44,639 bases of DNA from Bacillota bacterium (GTDB lineage Bacteria > Bacillota > Clostridia > Lachnospirales > Lachnospiraceae). Where the stretch lies: contig JAEWMZ010000383.1 of the NCBI GenBank assembly GCA_023392995.1, forward strand, positions 1 to 44,639, given 5' to 3'. The translations under genes and the position numbers were made by a program. Shown piece by piece: positions 15,630 to 24,512 of the stretch (positions are counted from its first letter, which is position 1; each line of letters begins with the position of its first letter). A model generated the notes under the pieces. The model did not search any database and was not told where the DNA came from. It was given only the letters and a program-made list of their open reading frames with translations.

Positions 15630-17294
15630 ATGTTGAATTTTAAAAGATATCAAAGAAATCCAATCGTTGAGATGACAGACAGACAGTGGCCGAATAAGAG
15701 GATCGAGAATGCGCCGATCTGGTGCAGTGTTGATTTAAGAGATGGGAATCAGGCTTTAATTGAACCAATGGTAGTAGAAGAGAAGATTGAATTCTTTCAG
15801 CTGTTGGTAAAGCTGGGTTTTAAGGAAATTGAAGTTGGTTTTCCTTCTGCTTCACAAATTGAGTTTGATTTTTTACGCCAGTTGGTGGATCGTAAATTAA
15901 TTCCTGAGGATGTTACGGTTCAGGTACTGGTTCAGTGCAGAGAGCATCTGTTAAAGAGAACCTTTGAGGCCTTGGAGGGTGTGAAGAAAGCAATTGTTCA
16001 TATCTATAATTCAACTTCAACCCTGCAAAGAGATGTTGTATTTCACATGTCCAGAGAAGAGATCAAACAAATCGCTGTGGAAGGTACAAAGCTGGTGAAG
16101 GAATATGCAAAAACCTTTCCGGGTAAAATTATTCTGGAATATTCACCGGAAAGCTTTACCGGAACTGAGGTGGAATACGCACTGGAGGTGTGCAGCGCAG
16201 TTCAGGATGTATGGGAACCAACGAAGGAGAATAAAGTTATCTTTAATCTTCCGGCAACTGTGGAGATGAATACTCCCAATGTATATGCGGATCAGATTGA
16301 ATGGATGAACCGTAATTTCAAGGACAGAGAGAATATTATCTTAAGTATTCATCCGCATAATGACAGAGGTACAGGCGTTGCAATTGCAGAGCTTGCATTG
16401 CTTGCCGGGGCAGACAGAGTGGAAGGCACTTTGTTTGGTAATGGTGAAAGAACTGGTAATGTTGATATATTGACGATTGCCTATAATATGTTTTCCCAAG
16501 GCATTAATCCAGAATTAGACATAGATAACATAAATGAAATCATTGAGGCCTATGAGCGCCTGTGCAAAATGAAGGTGCATGAGCGTCACCCCTATGCAGG
16601 GAAGCTGGTGTTTACGGCATTTTCCGGATCTCATCAGGATGCCATTAATAAGGGCGTTAAGGCAATGAAGGATCGGGAAAGTGAATATTGGGCTGTGCCT
16701 TATTTACCGATTGATCCTGCGGATATCGGAAGACAGTATGAACCGATTGTTCGAATTAACAGCCAGTCCGGTAAGGGCGGCGTAGCCTTCATTATGGAGA
16801 ATTACTTTGGCTTTAAGCTGCCAAAGGGTATGCATAAGGAATTTGCAGATGTAATTCAGTTATTATCTGAAAAGAAGGGCGAGATTGCACCGGAGCAGAT
16901 TATGGAGGCCTTTAAGGTTAATTATCTGGATCAGAAGGAGCCGCTGCACTTCAAGAAATGCAGGATTGAGGAATTAACTGAGAGAGAGGATTCTTCAACC
17001 TTTGCTACTGTGGAATATACCGATCATGGTGAGGTAAGAACCTTTGAAGCTGCCGGTAACGGTCCGATTGATGCGGTACAGCGTGGCTTGCAGAAGGAAT
17101 TAGGAATTCAGTTTAAGATTCTTGATTATACCGAGCATGCTCTGGCTGGCGGAGCAAATGCACAGGCAGCAGCATATATTCAGACAGTGGACTTGGCCAC
17201 AGGCAAAACAACCTTTGGTGTCGGCGTAAGCTCTAATATTACAAGGGCATCCATACGTGCCATCTTTAGCGCTCTGAACCGCTTAAATTCTTAA
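15630..17294 (+). CDS. leuA: 2-Isopropylmalate synthase LeuA
   Basis: A 554-residue enzyme that condenses acetyl-CoA with 2-ketoisovalerate in the first step of leucine synthesis. The N-terminal TIM barrel carries the SVDLRDGNQAL metal and substrate motif and the HPHNDRGTG metal histidines; the C-terminal allosteric domain, with GNGPIDAV and HALAGGANAQA, binds leucine. The sequence follows the longer LeuA subtype with the RQWPNKRI entry motif. The ATG at 15630 is preferred because AGGAGG ends nine bases before it; an in-frame ATG at 15585 (AGGAAG upstream) would add 15 residues. No other leu genes are nearby, so it is transcribed alone and ends at the terminator near 17492. Confidence 0.95.
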   Translation: MLNFKRYQRNPIVEMTDRQWPNKRIENAPIWCSVDLRDGNQALIEPMVVEEKIEFFQLLVKLGFKEIEVGFPSASQIEFDFLRQLVDRKLIPEDVTVQVLVQCREHLLKRTFEALEGVKKAIVHIYNSTSTLQRDVVFHMSREEIKQIAVEGTKLVKEYAKTFPGKIILEYSPESFTGTEVEYALEVCSAVQDVWEPTKENKVIFNLPATVEMNTPNVYADQIEWMNRNFKDRENIILSIHPHNDRGTGVAIAELALLAGADRVEGTLFGNGERTGNVDILTIAYNMFSQGINPELDIDNINEIIEAYERLCKMKVHERHPYAGKLVFTAFSGSHQDAINKGVKAMKDRESEYWAVPYLPIDPADIGRQYEPIVRINSQSGKGGVAFIMENYFGFKLPKGMHKEFADVIQLLSEKKGEIAPEQIMEAFKVNYLDQKEPLHFKKCRIEELTEREDSSTFATVEYTDHGEVRTFEAAGNGPIDAVQRGLQKELGIQFKILDYTEHALAGGANAQAAAYIQTVDLATGKTTFGVGVSSNITRASIRAIFSALNRLNS

Positions 17295-17379
17295 TATGGG
17301 ATTGTATAGCAGGGCGAAGAATTAGAGGCTTTTAGCTGCAAAGGTTTATTAATAAAACAGTAATTATATAGAGAAGCAT

Positions 17380-17485
17380 TCTATTGAAATGAAAGCATTC
17401 AATTATAATGAGTGCAGTTGTCTATTATAATGAGTGCAGTTTCTATTAAAGTGAATGCGGTTTTCTATTAAAATGATATAGAATG
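17380..17485. repeat. Five imperfect 19-22 bp tandem repeats
   Basis: TCTATT-type words recur at 17380, 17399, 17421, 17442 and 17464, each followed by AAAATGAATGCAGT-like sequence. On the minus strand two units read TATAAT. The repeats lie between leuA and its terminator. Confidence 0.6.
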
Positions 17486-17491
17486 AGAAGA

Positions 17492-17533
17492 GTTCATGAA
17501 TTACATGGTTGCATGTGTTCATGAACTTTTTTT
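17492..17533 (+). terminator. Intrinsic terminator of leuA
   Basis: GTTCATGAA (17492-17500) pairs with TTCATGAAC (17518-17526), with inner ACATG/CATGT pairing, followed by seven T. Confidence 0.85.
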
Positions 17534-17647
17534 GTAAGGGAAACAAATAACCAATTGGCTGGTGAACATGATTTGTGCATTCTGTAATTAGGTAAATGCG
17601 CAGGAGATAAGCATGGATTTGTATAACGGTCATGTGTCATAAGAATT

Positions 17648-17673
17648 AGTGTGAAATGTAGAACATTTCACAT
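17648..17673. promoter_or_regulatory. Palindrome AGTGTGAAATG...CATTTCACAT, copy 1
   Basis: A 26-bp dyad with arms GTGAAATG and CATTTCAC around TAGAA. Related palindromic or half copies occur at 33970 and 44380. It lies about 170 bp upstream of the promoter of the polymer cluster. The rest of 17534-18062 holds that promoter and its leader; I see no gene in it. Confidence 0.4.
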
Positions 17674-17816
17674 CCGGCATTGAACGACCTAAAGGCTGAA
17701 TGTCAGTTAGTATGAAAACTATGTCATTTATCCATATTTGAACTATTCAAGTAGATATATACTGGATTAATATGGTAATTATTTATCTCTGAACCAAGCC
17801 ATAACTGTGTTGCAGG

Positions 17817-17845
17817 TTGACTTGTATGACCTGGAATGCTATAAT
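17817..17845 (+). promoter_or_regulatory. Strong sigma-A promoter of the polymer cluster
   Basis: TTGACT (17817-17822) and TATAAT (17840-17845) are 17 bp apart, with TG just upstream of the -10 box. The transcript would have a leader of about 210 nt containing an 8-bp inverted repeat AGTTCTGT (17894-17901)/ACAGAACT (17991-17998) and a CGTAAA/TTTACG palindrome (18014-18026). Confidence 0.8.
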
Positions 17846-18062
17846 CCCTATGATATATAATTATTGCTAAGATTATACTTAATCGGAAGAAATAGTTCTG
17901 TGAATCTTACAGATCACGTTGATGTGGCAATTGCCGGATTGGAATTATTTCATCACCGATATGTGTCTAATTGTTGAAAGGATAGTACAGACAGAACTTG
18001 AGTAATTGGCAGACGTAAAATTTACGATCCTGTACAAATAAGAGGACTGTGGAGGTAGCTTC

Positions 18063-20369
18063 ATGAAGGTAAGCGTCATTATTCCTTTTTATAGAGGAAT
18101 CTCATTCTTGGAGGATTGTTTGAGCAGTCTTGCGGATCAAACCTATAAAGATCTGGAAGTTATTCTTGTTTGTGACCGGATTGATGAGGAAATAGAGCCG
18201 CTGCTGAATTCCTTTCAGAATACATTTGAGCTGCGAAGCTACTCTTTAAATGAGAAAAAGGGTGTAGCAGCTGCAAGAAATCTTGGCTTATCACTTGCTT
18301 CCGGTGAATATGTATATTTTTTAGACAGTGATGATTATATCAGTCCCAATACTCTAGAGTTGCTGGTAGATAAGGCAAAAGAAACGGGTGCCGACCTTAT
18401 CTATGGAAAGAAAGTATGGACATGGTTTAGAAGAAGTGTTTTTATGGCAAACTTTAATACAGAGGATGAATCAGAAGGAGCAAGCGAGGACGAGGCAGAG
18501 AATGATGCCTCAGAAGCATCTGAGCTTGAGACGGATGAGAGCCTGACAAAGAGGGATAAGCAGAGAAAGACGAAATTAGAGAACTCGAAAGTAAATACTC
18601 CAGAGACAGAGTCATCTGGACAAAAGCTGGCCTATCTGCTCTTGGTATCAAAAGAGAAAGGATTTCGAAATATATCGGTTCTTCATCAATTGATGAAACG
18701 TCAGGTCGTTGAAGATAACAGGCTGCGCTTTAAAGAGTCGATCCGGTTCCTATCGGATTACCCTTTTGAATTTCAGTTTTTGACAAAAGCCAATCACTTC
18801 GAATATGTAGCGGAAGCTGCATATATGAAACGAAACCATGGTGATACGGTAAATTGTCCTTCCTTAAGTCAAATGAAGGGCAGCAGAAGCTTTCGTGAAT
18901 ATACGAATACTTATAAGTATGCAATGGGTTTCCTGCAGAATAATACGGCCTTGAAACTTATGGCACAAGAGAAAATGATACAATATTGTATCGGTTTTTA
19001 CTCCCCTAATTTGCGGACGAATCACGAAGATCCGGAGCGCTTAAAGAAATTCAATATTATGTGCGAGATAATAAATGGTCTGGACAAAGAATTGCGAAGA
19101 AGCTATCAGGGCTATGACAGGAAATTAATGAAAGCTTTTTGCAATGGAAATATAAAGCAGGCGGAAAAGACGGTCTTAAATCATGATAAATGGATGGATT
19201 TCAAGCGAATAACAAAAAATACCCGCACCTTTTCAAGGTATTTATATGAGACTTATTTTTTGAGCATGTCCTTAAAAGAACAATGGGTTATATTTGAAAG
19301 CTTTTTTGGAAAAAGCTATTCCGACAGTCCGAAATATATTTATGAGTATTTGGTAAAAAATCATCCGAAGAAGTATAAGTATATCTGGGTGATAGATAAT
19401 AAGAATACAACAATTCCATATTCACATACGAAAGTAAAGCGATTTAGTTTCCGTTATTTTTACTATATGGCAAGGAGTAAATATTTTGTTTTTAATGTCA
19501 GACAGCCGGAATGGTTTCAAAAACGAGAAGGCAGCATATTCTTGGAGACCTGGCATGGTACCCCGTTAAAAAAGTTGGCATATGATCTGGAGAATACAAC
19601 CGCTGCTACGCAAAAATTTAAGAAACAGACTTCCAGACAAGCGCAGATGTGGGATTATTTAATCGCACCAAATCAGTTTTCCGGCGATACCTTCCGAAGG
19701 TGTTTTCAGTTTAATCAGAAGATGCTTAAGACCGGATATCCCCGAAATGATATTTTGCATGCTGCCGATATGGTGGATATCACGGTTCGAGTGAAAGAAT
19801 CCATCGGTATCCCAAGGGATAAGAAAACGATTCTATATGCGCCCACCTGGAGAGATGATGAGTATTATACTAAGGTAAGCTATAAGTTTTCTCTGAAGTT
19901 AGATTTGCAGTTATTAAAAGAGCAGTTAGGTGAGGAGTATGTAATTCTGTTACGTACCCACTACTATATAGCGGACTCCCTGGATCTTACCGGATTTGAA
20001 GGCTTTGCCTATAATCTGAGCAGTTATAATGATATTTCAGAGCTGTATTTAATTTCTGACGTCCTTATCACTGATTATTCGTCTGTATTTTTTGATTATG
20101 CCAATTTGAAGAGGCCTATGCTGTTCTACACCTACGATCTGGAAAAGTATCGTGATGTATTGCGTGGGTTTTATATTGATATTGAGGAAGAACTGCCGGG
20201 ACCGCTTCTATATTCCACCGAAGAGGTTATTACAGCACTCCAAAATATAGATCAGCTCGAGCAGCAGTATACTGAGAAATATAATAAATTTTATGATAAA
20301 TATTGTTCCTGGGAGGACGGTCAAGCTTCCCGGAAGGTTGTCCAGGCGGTATTTCATAATGAAGAATAG
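18063..20369 (+). CDS. GT2 glycosyltransferase fused to CDP-glycerol glycerophosphotransferase
   Basis: A 768-residue two-domain enzyme. Residues 1-115 form a GT-A fold GT2 domain with the nucleotide-sugar motif FLDSDD. A charged insert of about 45 residues rich in E, D, S and A (about 137-185) follows in the GT2 region. Residues about 400-765 form a TagF-like domain with ETWHGTPLKKL, APTWRDD, RTHYY and ITDYSSVFFDY motifs, which transfer glycerol phosphate from CDP-glycerol. It likely adds both a sugar and a polyol phosphate to a teichoic-acid-like polymer on the inner membrane face. GGAGGT precedes the ATG. It is the first gene after the strong promoter, followed by tagG. Confidence 0.88.
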   Translation: MKVSVIIPFYRGISFLEDCLSSLADQTYKDLEVILVCDRIDEEIEPLLNSFQNTFELRSYSLNEKKGVAAARNLGLSLASGEYVYFLDSDDYISPNTLELLVDKAKETGADLIYGKKVWTWFRRSVFMANFNTEDESEGASEDEAENDASEASELETDESLTKRDKQRKTKLENSKVNTPETESSGQKLAYLLLVSKEKGFRNISVLHQLMKRQVVEDNRLRFKESIRFLSDYPFEFQFLTKANHFEYVAEAAYMKRNHGDTVNCPSLSQMKGSRSFREYTNTYKYAMGFLQNNTALKLMAQEKMIQYCIGFYSPNLRTNHEDPERLKKFNIMCEIINGLDKELRRSYQGYDRKLMKAFCNGNIKQAEKTVLNHDKWMDFKRITKNTRTFSRYLYETYFLSMSLKEQWVIFESFFGKSYSDSPKYIYEYLVKNHPKKYKYIWVIDNKNTTIPYSHTKVKRFSFRYFYYMARSKYFVFNVRQPEWFQKREGSIFLETWHGTPLKKLAYDLENTTAATQKFKKQTSRQAQMWDYLIAPNQFSGDTFRRCFQFNQKMLKTGYPRNDILHAADMVDITVRVKESIGIPRDKKTILYAPTWRDDEYYTKVSYKFSLKLDLQLLKEQLGEEYVILLRTHYYIADSLDLTGFEGFAYNLSSYNDISELYLISDVLITDYSSVFFDYANLKRPMLFYTYDLEKYRDVLRGFYIDIEEELPGPLLYSTEEVITALQNIDQLEQQYTEKYNKFYDKYCSWEDGQASRKVVQAVFHNEE

Positions 20370-20420
20370 AAATACCCGAAAGGATTAGCTTATGGACTTA
20401 TTTTATATAAGGAGATTTTA

Positions 20421-21200
20421 ATGAAGCAATTTATAAGAAATTTTAAAAAATATCGGTTTTTACTATCTGAATTAGTAATAAAGGATATTAAATTAAAGTA
20501 TAGAAGATCTTATCTTGGTATTTTATGGACATTAATTGAGCCATTGCTTACCATGCTTGTATTAACACTTGTTTTTTCATCTTTTTATGGAAGAAATGAT
20601 AAGACCTTCCCGATTTATGTACTGTCGGGACGACTGCTTTATTCCTTTTTTTCAAATGCAACAAAGTCAGCTATGAAGTCAATACGAACCCATGGACAGA
20701 TGATTAAAAAGGTATATGTCCCTAAGTATATATATCCGTTATCATCAATTCTTTCCCAATATGTGATGTTTTTGATATCTCTGATTGTTTTAGTATGTGT
20801 TGCTGCTTATTTAAGAATAAAGCCTACTATTTATATGTTTGAGGCAATTGTTCCATTGATTATTCTTTTTGTTATGGTGCTTGGCGTTGGGTTAATACTG
20901 GCGACTCTGGCGGTATTTTTCCGTGACATGGAATACTTGTGGGGAGTTGTTTCGATGATGATTATGTATTGCTCCGCTATTTTCTATGATCCAGAGAGAG
21001 TAATTAAAACCGGACATGGTTGGATACTGACGATTAATCCGCTGTATTCCGTTATTTTGAACTTTCGAAATACAGTGATTTATGGATTGCCACTTGATGC
21101 AAATGCATTGCTTTATTCAGGTGGATTTAGTATTGTTGCTCTGTTACTAGGCTTGTTTATGTTCTATAAAAAACAGGATGAATTTATTATGAATATATAA
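20421..21200 (+). CDS. tagG: TagG-type polymer ABC exporter, permease
   Basis: A 259-residue ABC-2 permease with six membrane segments and the typical amphipathic N-terminus (DIKLKYRRSYLGILWTLIEP) of teichoic-acid and O-antigen exporters. It pairs with the ATPase at 21367 to move lipid-linked polymer across the membrane. AAGGAG lies upstream of the ATG. It begins about 50 bp after the GT2/TagF gene. TagG is preferred over O-antigen Wzm because of the CDP-glycerol genes around it. Confidence 0.88.
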   Translation: MKQFIRNFKKYRFLLSELVIKDIKLKYRRSYLGILWTLIEPLLTMLVLTLVFSSFYGRNDKTFPIYVLSGRLLYSFFSNATKSAMKSIRTHGQMIKKVYVPKYIYPLSSILSQYVMFLISLIVLVCVAAYLRIKPTIYMFEAIVPLIILFVMVLGVGLILATLAVFFRDMEYLWGVVSMMIMYCSAIFYDPERVIKTGHGWILTINPLYSVILNFRNTVIYGLPLDANALLYSGGFSIVALLLGLFMFYKKQDEFIMNI

Positions 21201-21223
21201 TTCGTTTCCTATAAATGGTACGT

Positions 21224-21299
21224 GCTCTGATAAATTATATAATAGGAATAAAACACGTGTTCCTAGCAGCGAGGTACATGGCGCAAGATCAGAGCCTTT
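21224..21299 (+). promoter_or_regulatory. Structured tagG-tagH intergenic region
   Basis: GCTCTGAT (21224-21231) pairs with ATCAGAGC (21288-21295) followed by CTTTT, and ATGAGAA/TTCTCAT (21301-21325) forms a second hairpin. The T-run is weak, so this may be an attenuator or processing site that sets the permease to ATPase ratio, not a full terminator. Confidence 0.4.
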
Positions 21300-21366
21300 T
21301 ATGAGAAGTAAAATCAATTTCTCATAACTTATATTATACCGTAGTGAACGGTGAAATGAGGTATTT

Positions 21367-22104
21367 ATGAGTAAGGTAGTAATTAAGGTGGATCATGTTG
21401 GGGTTAGATTCCAGATGGGCGCCGAGAAGGTCGATAATTTTAAAGATTTTGTTATAAAAAAAATAAAGGGTCAGATAAGATATAAAGAATTTTGGGCCTT
21501 AAAGAATGTGAATTTCTCCATAAAGCAAGGAGATCGCGTGGGAATTCTTGGTCTGAATGGTGCCGGTAAGAGTACGCTGCTGAAGGTGATTGCTGGTGTA
21601 TTAAAAGCGACAGAAGGCAGTATAGCAACAAAGGGCAGAATTGCACCCTTGCTAGAGCTGGGAGCGGGCTTTGATTTACAGTATACGGGTGCTGAAAATA
21701 TCTTTCTCTACGGTGCAGTTCTCGGGTATTCCAAGGAGTTTATTAAGGAAAAGTTCGACGAGATCGTAGAATTTTCAGAGCTGGGGGACTTTATTAATGT
21801 TCCGGTGAAGAATTATTCCTCAGGAATGAAGTCCAGGCTAGGATTTTCTATTGCTACGATAGTAGAACCAGATATATTAATACTGGATGAAGTATTTGCT
21901 GTTGGTGATGCAAAATTTCGTAAGAAAAGTGAGAAGAAAATAAAATCCATGTTTAAGGATGGAGTTACTGTATTATTTGTCTCTCACAATATAGAACAAG
22001 TGAAAAATATTTGTAATAAGGCAATCTTACTTGAAAAGGGTAAATTGATTGCGGATGGTGAAGTGCAGGAAGTTTGTGAGATTTATGAAAGTAAATTGAA
22101 ATAA
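21367..22104 (+). CDS. tagH: TagH-type polymer ABC exporter, ATPase
   Basis: A 245-residue ABC ATPase of the polysaccharide/teichoic-acid export type. Walker A is GLNGAGKST (62-70), the signature is YSSGMKSR, and Walker B is ILILDEVFAVGD. The long N-terminal strand with DNFKDFVIKKIKG before the core is characteristic of TagH and Wzt. It ends just after the ABC core, so it lacks the extra C-terminal domain of Bacillus TagH and the carbohydrate-binding domain of some Wzt proteins. It follows tagG by 166 bp with hairpins between. Confidence 0.9.
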   Translation: MSKVVIKVDHVGVRFQMGAEKVDNFKDFVIKKIKGQIRYKEFWALKNVNFSIKQGDRVGILGLNGAGKSTLLKVIAGVLKATEGSIATKGRIAPLLELGAGFDLQYTGAENIFLYGAVLGYSKEFIKEKFDEIVEFSELGDFINVPVKNYSSGMKSRLGFSIATIVEPDILILDEVFAVGDAKFRKKSEKKIKSMFKDGVTVLFVSHNIEQVKNICNKAILLEKGKLIADGEVQEVCEIYESKLK

Positions 22105-22174
22105 AAACAATACACCCCCAAATAACAAAGTAGTATAGCAATGAAACGGATCAAATTTAGGAATAAAAGCTTAT

Positions 22175-22346
22175 AGGTAATTGCGAAAATCAAAAGCTAT
22201 GCAATTTTTCATACAGTTGATGTGAGTTCTTACATGAAACTGGCGCGAAATAGCGTGGAATTAGCACGGGATTAGCGTGTGCAAAGGGATTTGCATCAAT
22301 TGTATGAAAAAATCTAAGACAATATGATTTCTCAAGTGCCTGGTAC
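22175..22346. mobile_element. Miniature inverted-repeat element, copy E5 (subtype B)
   Basis: A 172-bp element with left end AGGTAATTGCGAAAAT and inner arms TTTTTCATACAGTTGATG and CATCAATTGTATGAAAAA as in E1. Its right end is decayed (CTCAAGTGCCT plus five extra bases). Flanking AAGCTTAT occurs at 22167-22174 and 22347-22354. It sits directly before the cytidylyltransferase ribosome site. Confidence 0.68.
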
Positions 22347-22371
22347 AAGCTTATTCAATAAGGAGGGACTT

Positions 22372-22764
22372 ATGAAAAAAGTAATTACTTACGGAACCTT
22401 TGATTTACTTCATGTAGGTCACATTAATTTATTAAGAAGAGCCAGAGAATTGGGAGATTATCTGGTGGTGGTTCTTTCTTCCGATGAGTTTAATGCAATT
22501 AAGCACAAGCAGGCCTATCATCCCTATGAGGACAGAAAGATCATCTTAGAAGCAATCAAGTATGTGGATGAGGTTCTTCCGGAATATACTTGGGAGCAGA
22601 AGGTGGATGATGTCGTAAATAATCAGATTGATGTTTTTGTTATGGGGGACGACTGGAAAGGGCAGTTTGATTTCTTGAAGGATTACTGTGAAGTGGTATA
22701 TCTGGCGCGTACCGAAGGCATTTCTACAACAAAGATTAAGACGGATTTAACAGCGAAAAATTAA
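22372..22764 (+). CDS. tagD: Glycerol-3-phosphate cytidylyltransferase
   Basis: A 130-residue nucleotidyltransferase that makes CDP-glycerol from CTP and glycerol-3-phosphate. It has the HVGH active site (14-17), the YGTFDLLH entry motif and the RTEGISTT(K) signature typical of TagD/GCT. AGGAGG at 22361-22366 fixes the ATG at 22372; the open frame extends upstream into element E5 but without a ribosome site. It supplies the activated glycerol phosphate used by the four glycerophosphotransferase-domain proteins around it. The next gene starts 24 bp downstream. Confidence 0.94.
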   Translation: MKKVITYGTFDLLHVGHINLLRRARELGDYLVVVLSSDEFNAIKHKQAYHPYEDRKIILEAIKYVDEVLPEYTWEQKVDDVVNNQIDVFVMGDDWKGQFDFLKDYCEVVYLARTEGISTTKIKTDLTAKN

Positions 22765-22788
22765 ATGGATTTATCCGGGCAGGTGTGT

Positions 22789-23976
22789 ATGAAGACGATA
22801 ATAAAAAAGGTAATTAAAATACCGGTACTTTTACTCTACCGCTTTTTCATTTTAACCAATAGAGTGAATTCTAACATCATTCTTTTTGAGAGTAATTTGG
22901 GAAGGAATTATTCCGGTAATCCTAGATTCGTCTATGAGGAGCTGGTAGCAAGAGGGCTGGATCAGGTATATCATTGCTATTTTATATTGGAGGATACTTC
23001 TATTGCTGTGCCCGGAAATGCTGTAAAGGTGAAGCGCATCAGTTTGCTTTACTTTTATTTATTTGCAAAGGCGGGAACCTGGGTTAGTGATACCAGAATG
23101 CCTACCTATTTAAAGAAGAGAAAAGCAACAACCTATATTCAGACCTGGCATGGGACACCCTTAAAAAAACTTGGACTGGATCTTGATCGGATCGCCATGG
23201 AGGGAGAAGCGGGGCTGGAGGAATATAAGAAGAAATTTGCCCAAAATTCAAAGACCTGGGACTATTTATTATCTCAGAATGCATACGCAACGAATATATT
23301 TCGCAGAGCCTTTGCCTTCCATAAAGAAGTTTTGGAAATAGGATATCCCAGAAATGATATATTGTTTCAAAAAAATAATCCCGCTTCCATTACGGATTTA
23401 AAAAGAAAGCTAGGTCTTCCGACAGATAAAAAAATCCTCCTATATGCGCCAACCTGGAGGGATAATGAACATTATGGACACTTGAGCTATAAATTCAGCT
23501 CCAGGATAGACTATGATTATCTGAAGGAAAAGCTGGCTTCGCGTTATGTAATCATAGTGAAAGCTCATTATCTGGTAGGGGAACAGCTGGATTTTAGTAA
23601 ATACGAGGGCTTTCTTTATCAGTTTAATGCAGCCTCGGATATTGCTGAGCTTTATCTGGTTTCTGATTTATTGATTACTGATTACTCCTCTGTTATGTTT
23701 GATTATAGTTTATTACGCAGACCCATGCTATTCTATACTTATGATTTGGAGGAGTACAAGGATAGTCTCAGAGGATTTTATTTTGATTTTCTAGAAGAAG
23801 CGCCAGGACCGATTGTTATCACGAATGAGCAGCTGGTACAGGAAATTGAGGAATATGATTTTCAGAAATATCAGGAAAAGTATGATGCATTCCAAAGAAA
23901 ATATAATCATGCGGATCATGGGAATGCAGCAAAGCAGCTGGTTGATTTGATTCTGCAAAAATCGACACCAGTTTGA
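22789..23976 (+). CDS. CDP-glycerol glycerophosphotransferase family protein
   Basis: A 395-residue TagF/TagB-like enzyme. A short hydrophobic N-terminal helix (about 5-22) for membrane association is followed by the catalytic domain with QTWHGTPLKKL, APTWRDN, KAHY and ITDYSSVMFDY. It transfers glycerol phosphate (or ribitol phosphate) from the CDP donor to a lipid-linked acceptor. AGGTG before the ATG at 22789 favours that start over ATG 22765, which abuts the tagD stop and adds eight residues. It closely resembles the C-terminal half of the 18063 protein, suggesting duplication within the cluster. Confidence 0.9.
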   Translation: MKTIIKKVIKIPVLLLYRFFILTNRVNSNIILFESNLGRNYSGNPRFVYEELVARGLDQVYHCYFILEDTSIAVPGNAVKVKRISLLYFYLFAKAGTWVSDTRMPTYLKKRKATTYIQTWHGTPLKKLGLDLDRIAMEGEAGLEEYKKKFAQNSKTWDYLLSQNAYATNIFRRAFAFHKEVLEIGYPRNDILFQKNNPASITDLKRKLGLPTDKKILLYAPTWRDNEHYGHLSYKFSSRIDYDYLKEKLASRYVIIVKAHYLVGEQLDFSKYEGFLYQFNAASDIAELYLVSDLLITDYSSVMFDYSLLRRPMLFYTYDLEEYKDSLRGFYFDFLEEAPGPIVITNEQLVQEIEEYDFQKYQEKYDAFQRKYNHADHGNAAKQLVDLILQKSTPV

Positions 23977-24198
23977 GAAAGGAATTCAAGAGAATAGATT
24001 GAATTTTAGGTTAAATAGAATGTATGTAATAGAATTGTCTATACTCTTTAATGAATAAACTTTCATTTTGGAAAATAAGAATTCTAAATCAGTCTGAAAA
24101 ACAGAGATGAAAGCTTTTTATATATGAGAGGAAAACGCTCTCCATAAAAGTAAAGGTTATAACCTCAAAAAAAATGACGCTCATAGCCGTCCAGAAAA

Positions 24199-24512
24199 GT
24201 GGAGGTTCATAACCTCCAAAATAATGAGGAGGTCATAGCTTCTCAAAAAAAGAGTGGAGGCCATAGCCTTCCAAAAAAAGAGTGGAGGCCATAGTCTCCC
24301 AAAAAGAGTGGAGGCCATAGCCTCCCAAAAAAAGAGTGGAGGCCATAGCCTCCCAAAAAAAGAGTGGAGGCCATAGCCTCCCAAAAAAAGAGTGGAGGCC
24401 ATAGCCTCCCAAAAAAGAGTGGAGGCCATAGTCTCCCAAAAAAGAGTGGAGGCCATAGCCTCCCAAAAAAGAGTGGAGGCCATAGCCTCCCAAAAAAGAG
24501 TGGAGGCTAAGC
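24199..24512 (+). repeat. Array of 11 hairpin units, each burying a GGAGG, plus a truncated 12th
   Basis: Unit starts (GTGGAGG) are at 24199, 24226, 24254, 24282, 24308, 24336, 24364, 24392, 24419, 24446, 24473 and 24500. Spacings are 26-28 bp and differ mainly in the A-run length (5-7). Each unit is GGAGGC-CATA-GCCTCC, a 6-bp stem with a 4-base loop, then C, A5-7 and GAGT. Changes in some units keep pairing: the first unit has GGAGGTT/AACCTCC, and GTCTCC units keep a G-U pair. More decayed units lie upstream from about 24151. The twelfth copy stops after GGAGGCTAAGC, losing its right arm. The remainder of 23977-24198 shows no gene. Confidence 0.93.

Noticed and set aside
17587..17604. Possible further element end (TTAGGTAAATGCGCAGG)
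   Set aside because: No inverted partner within 200 bp was found, so it was not counted as a family copy.
24181..24493. Minus-strand open frames of repeated MASTLFWEA-type peptide
   Set aside because: They are forced by the stop-free 27-28 bp repeat units; there is no ribosome site, and frames shift at every unit with a different A-run.
24199..24512. CRISPR array
   Set aside because: Units follow one another without unique spacers, and no cas genes are present.
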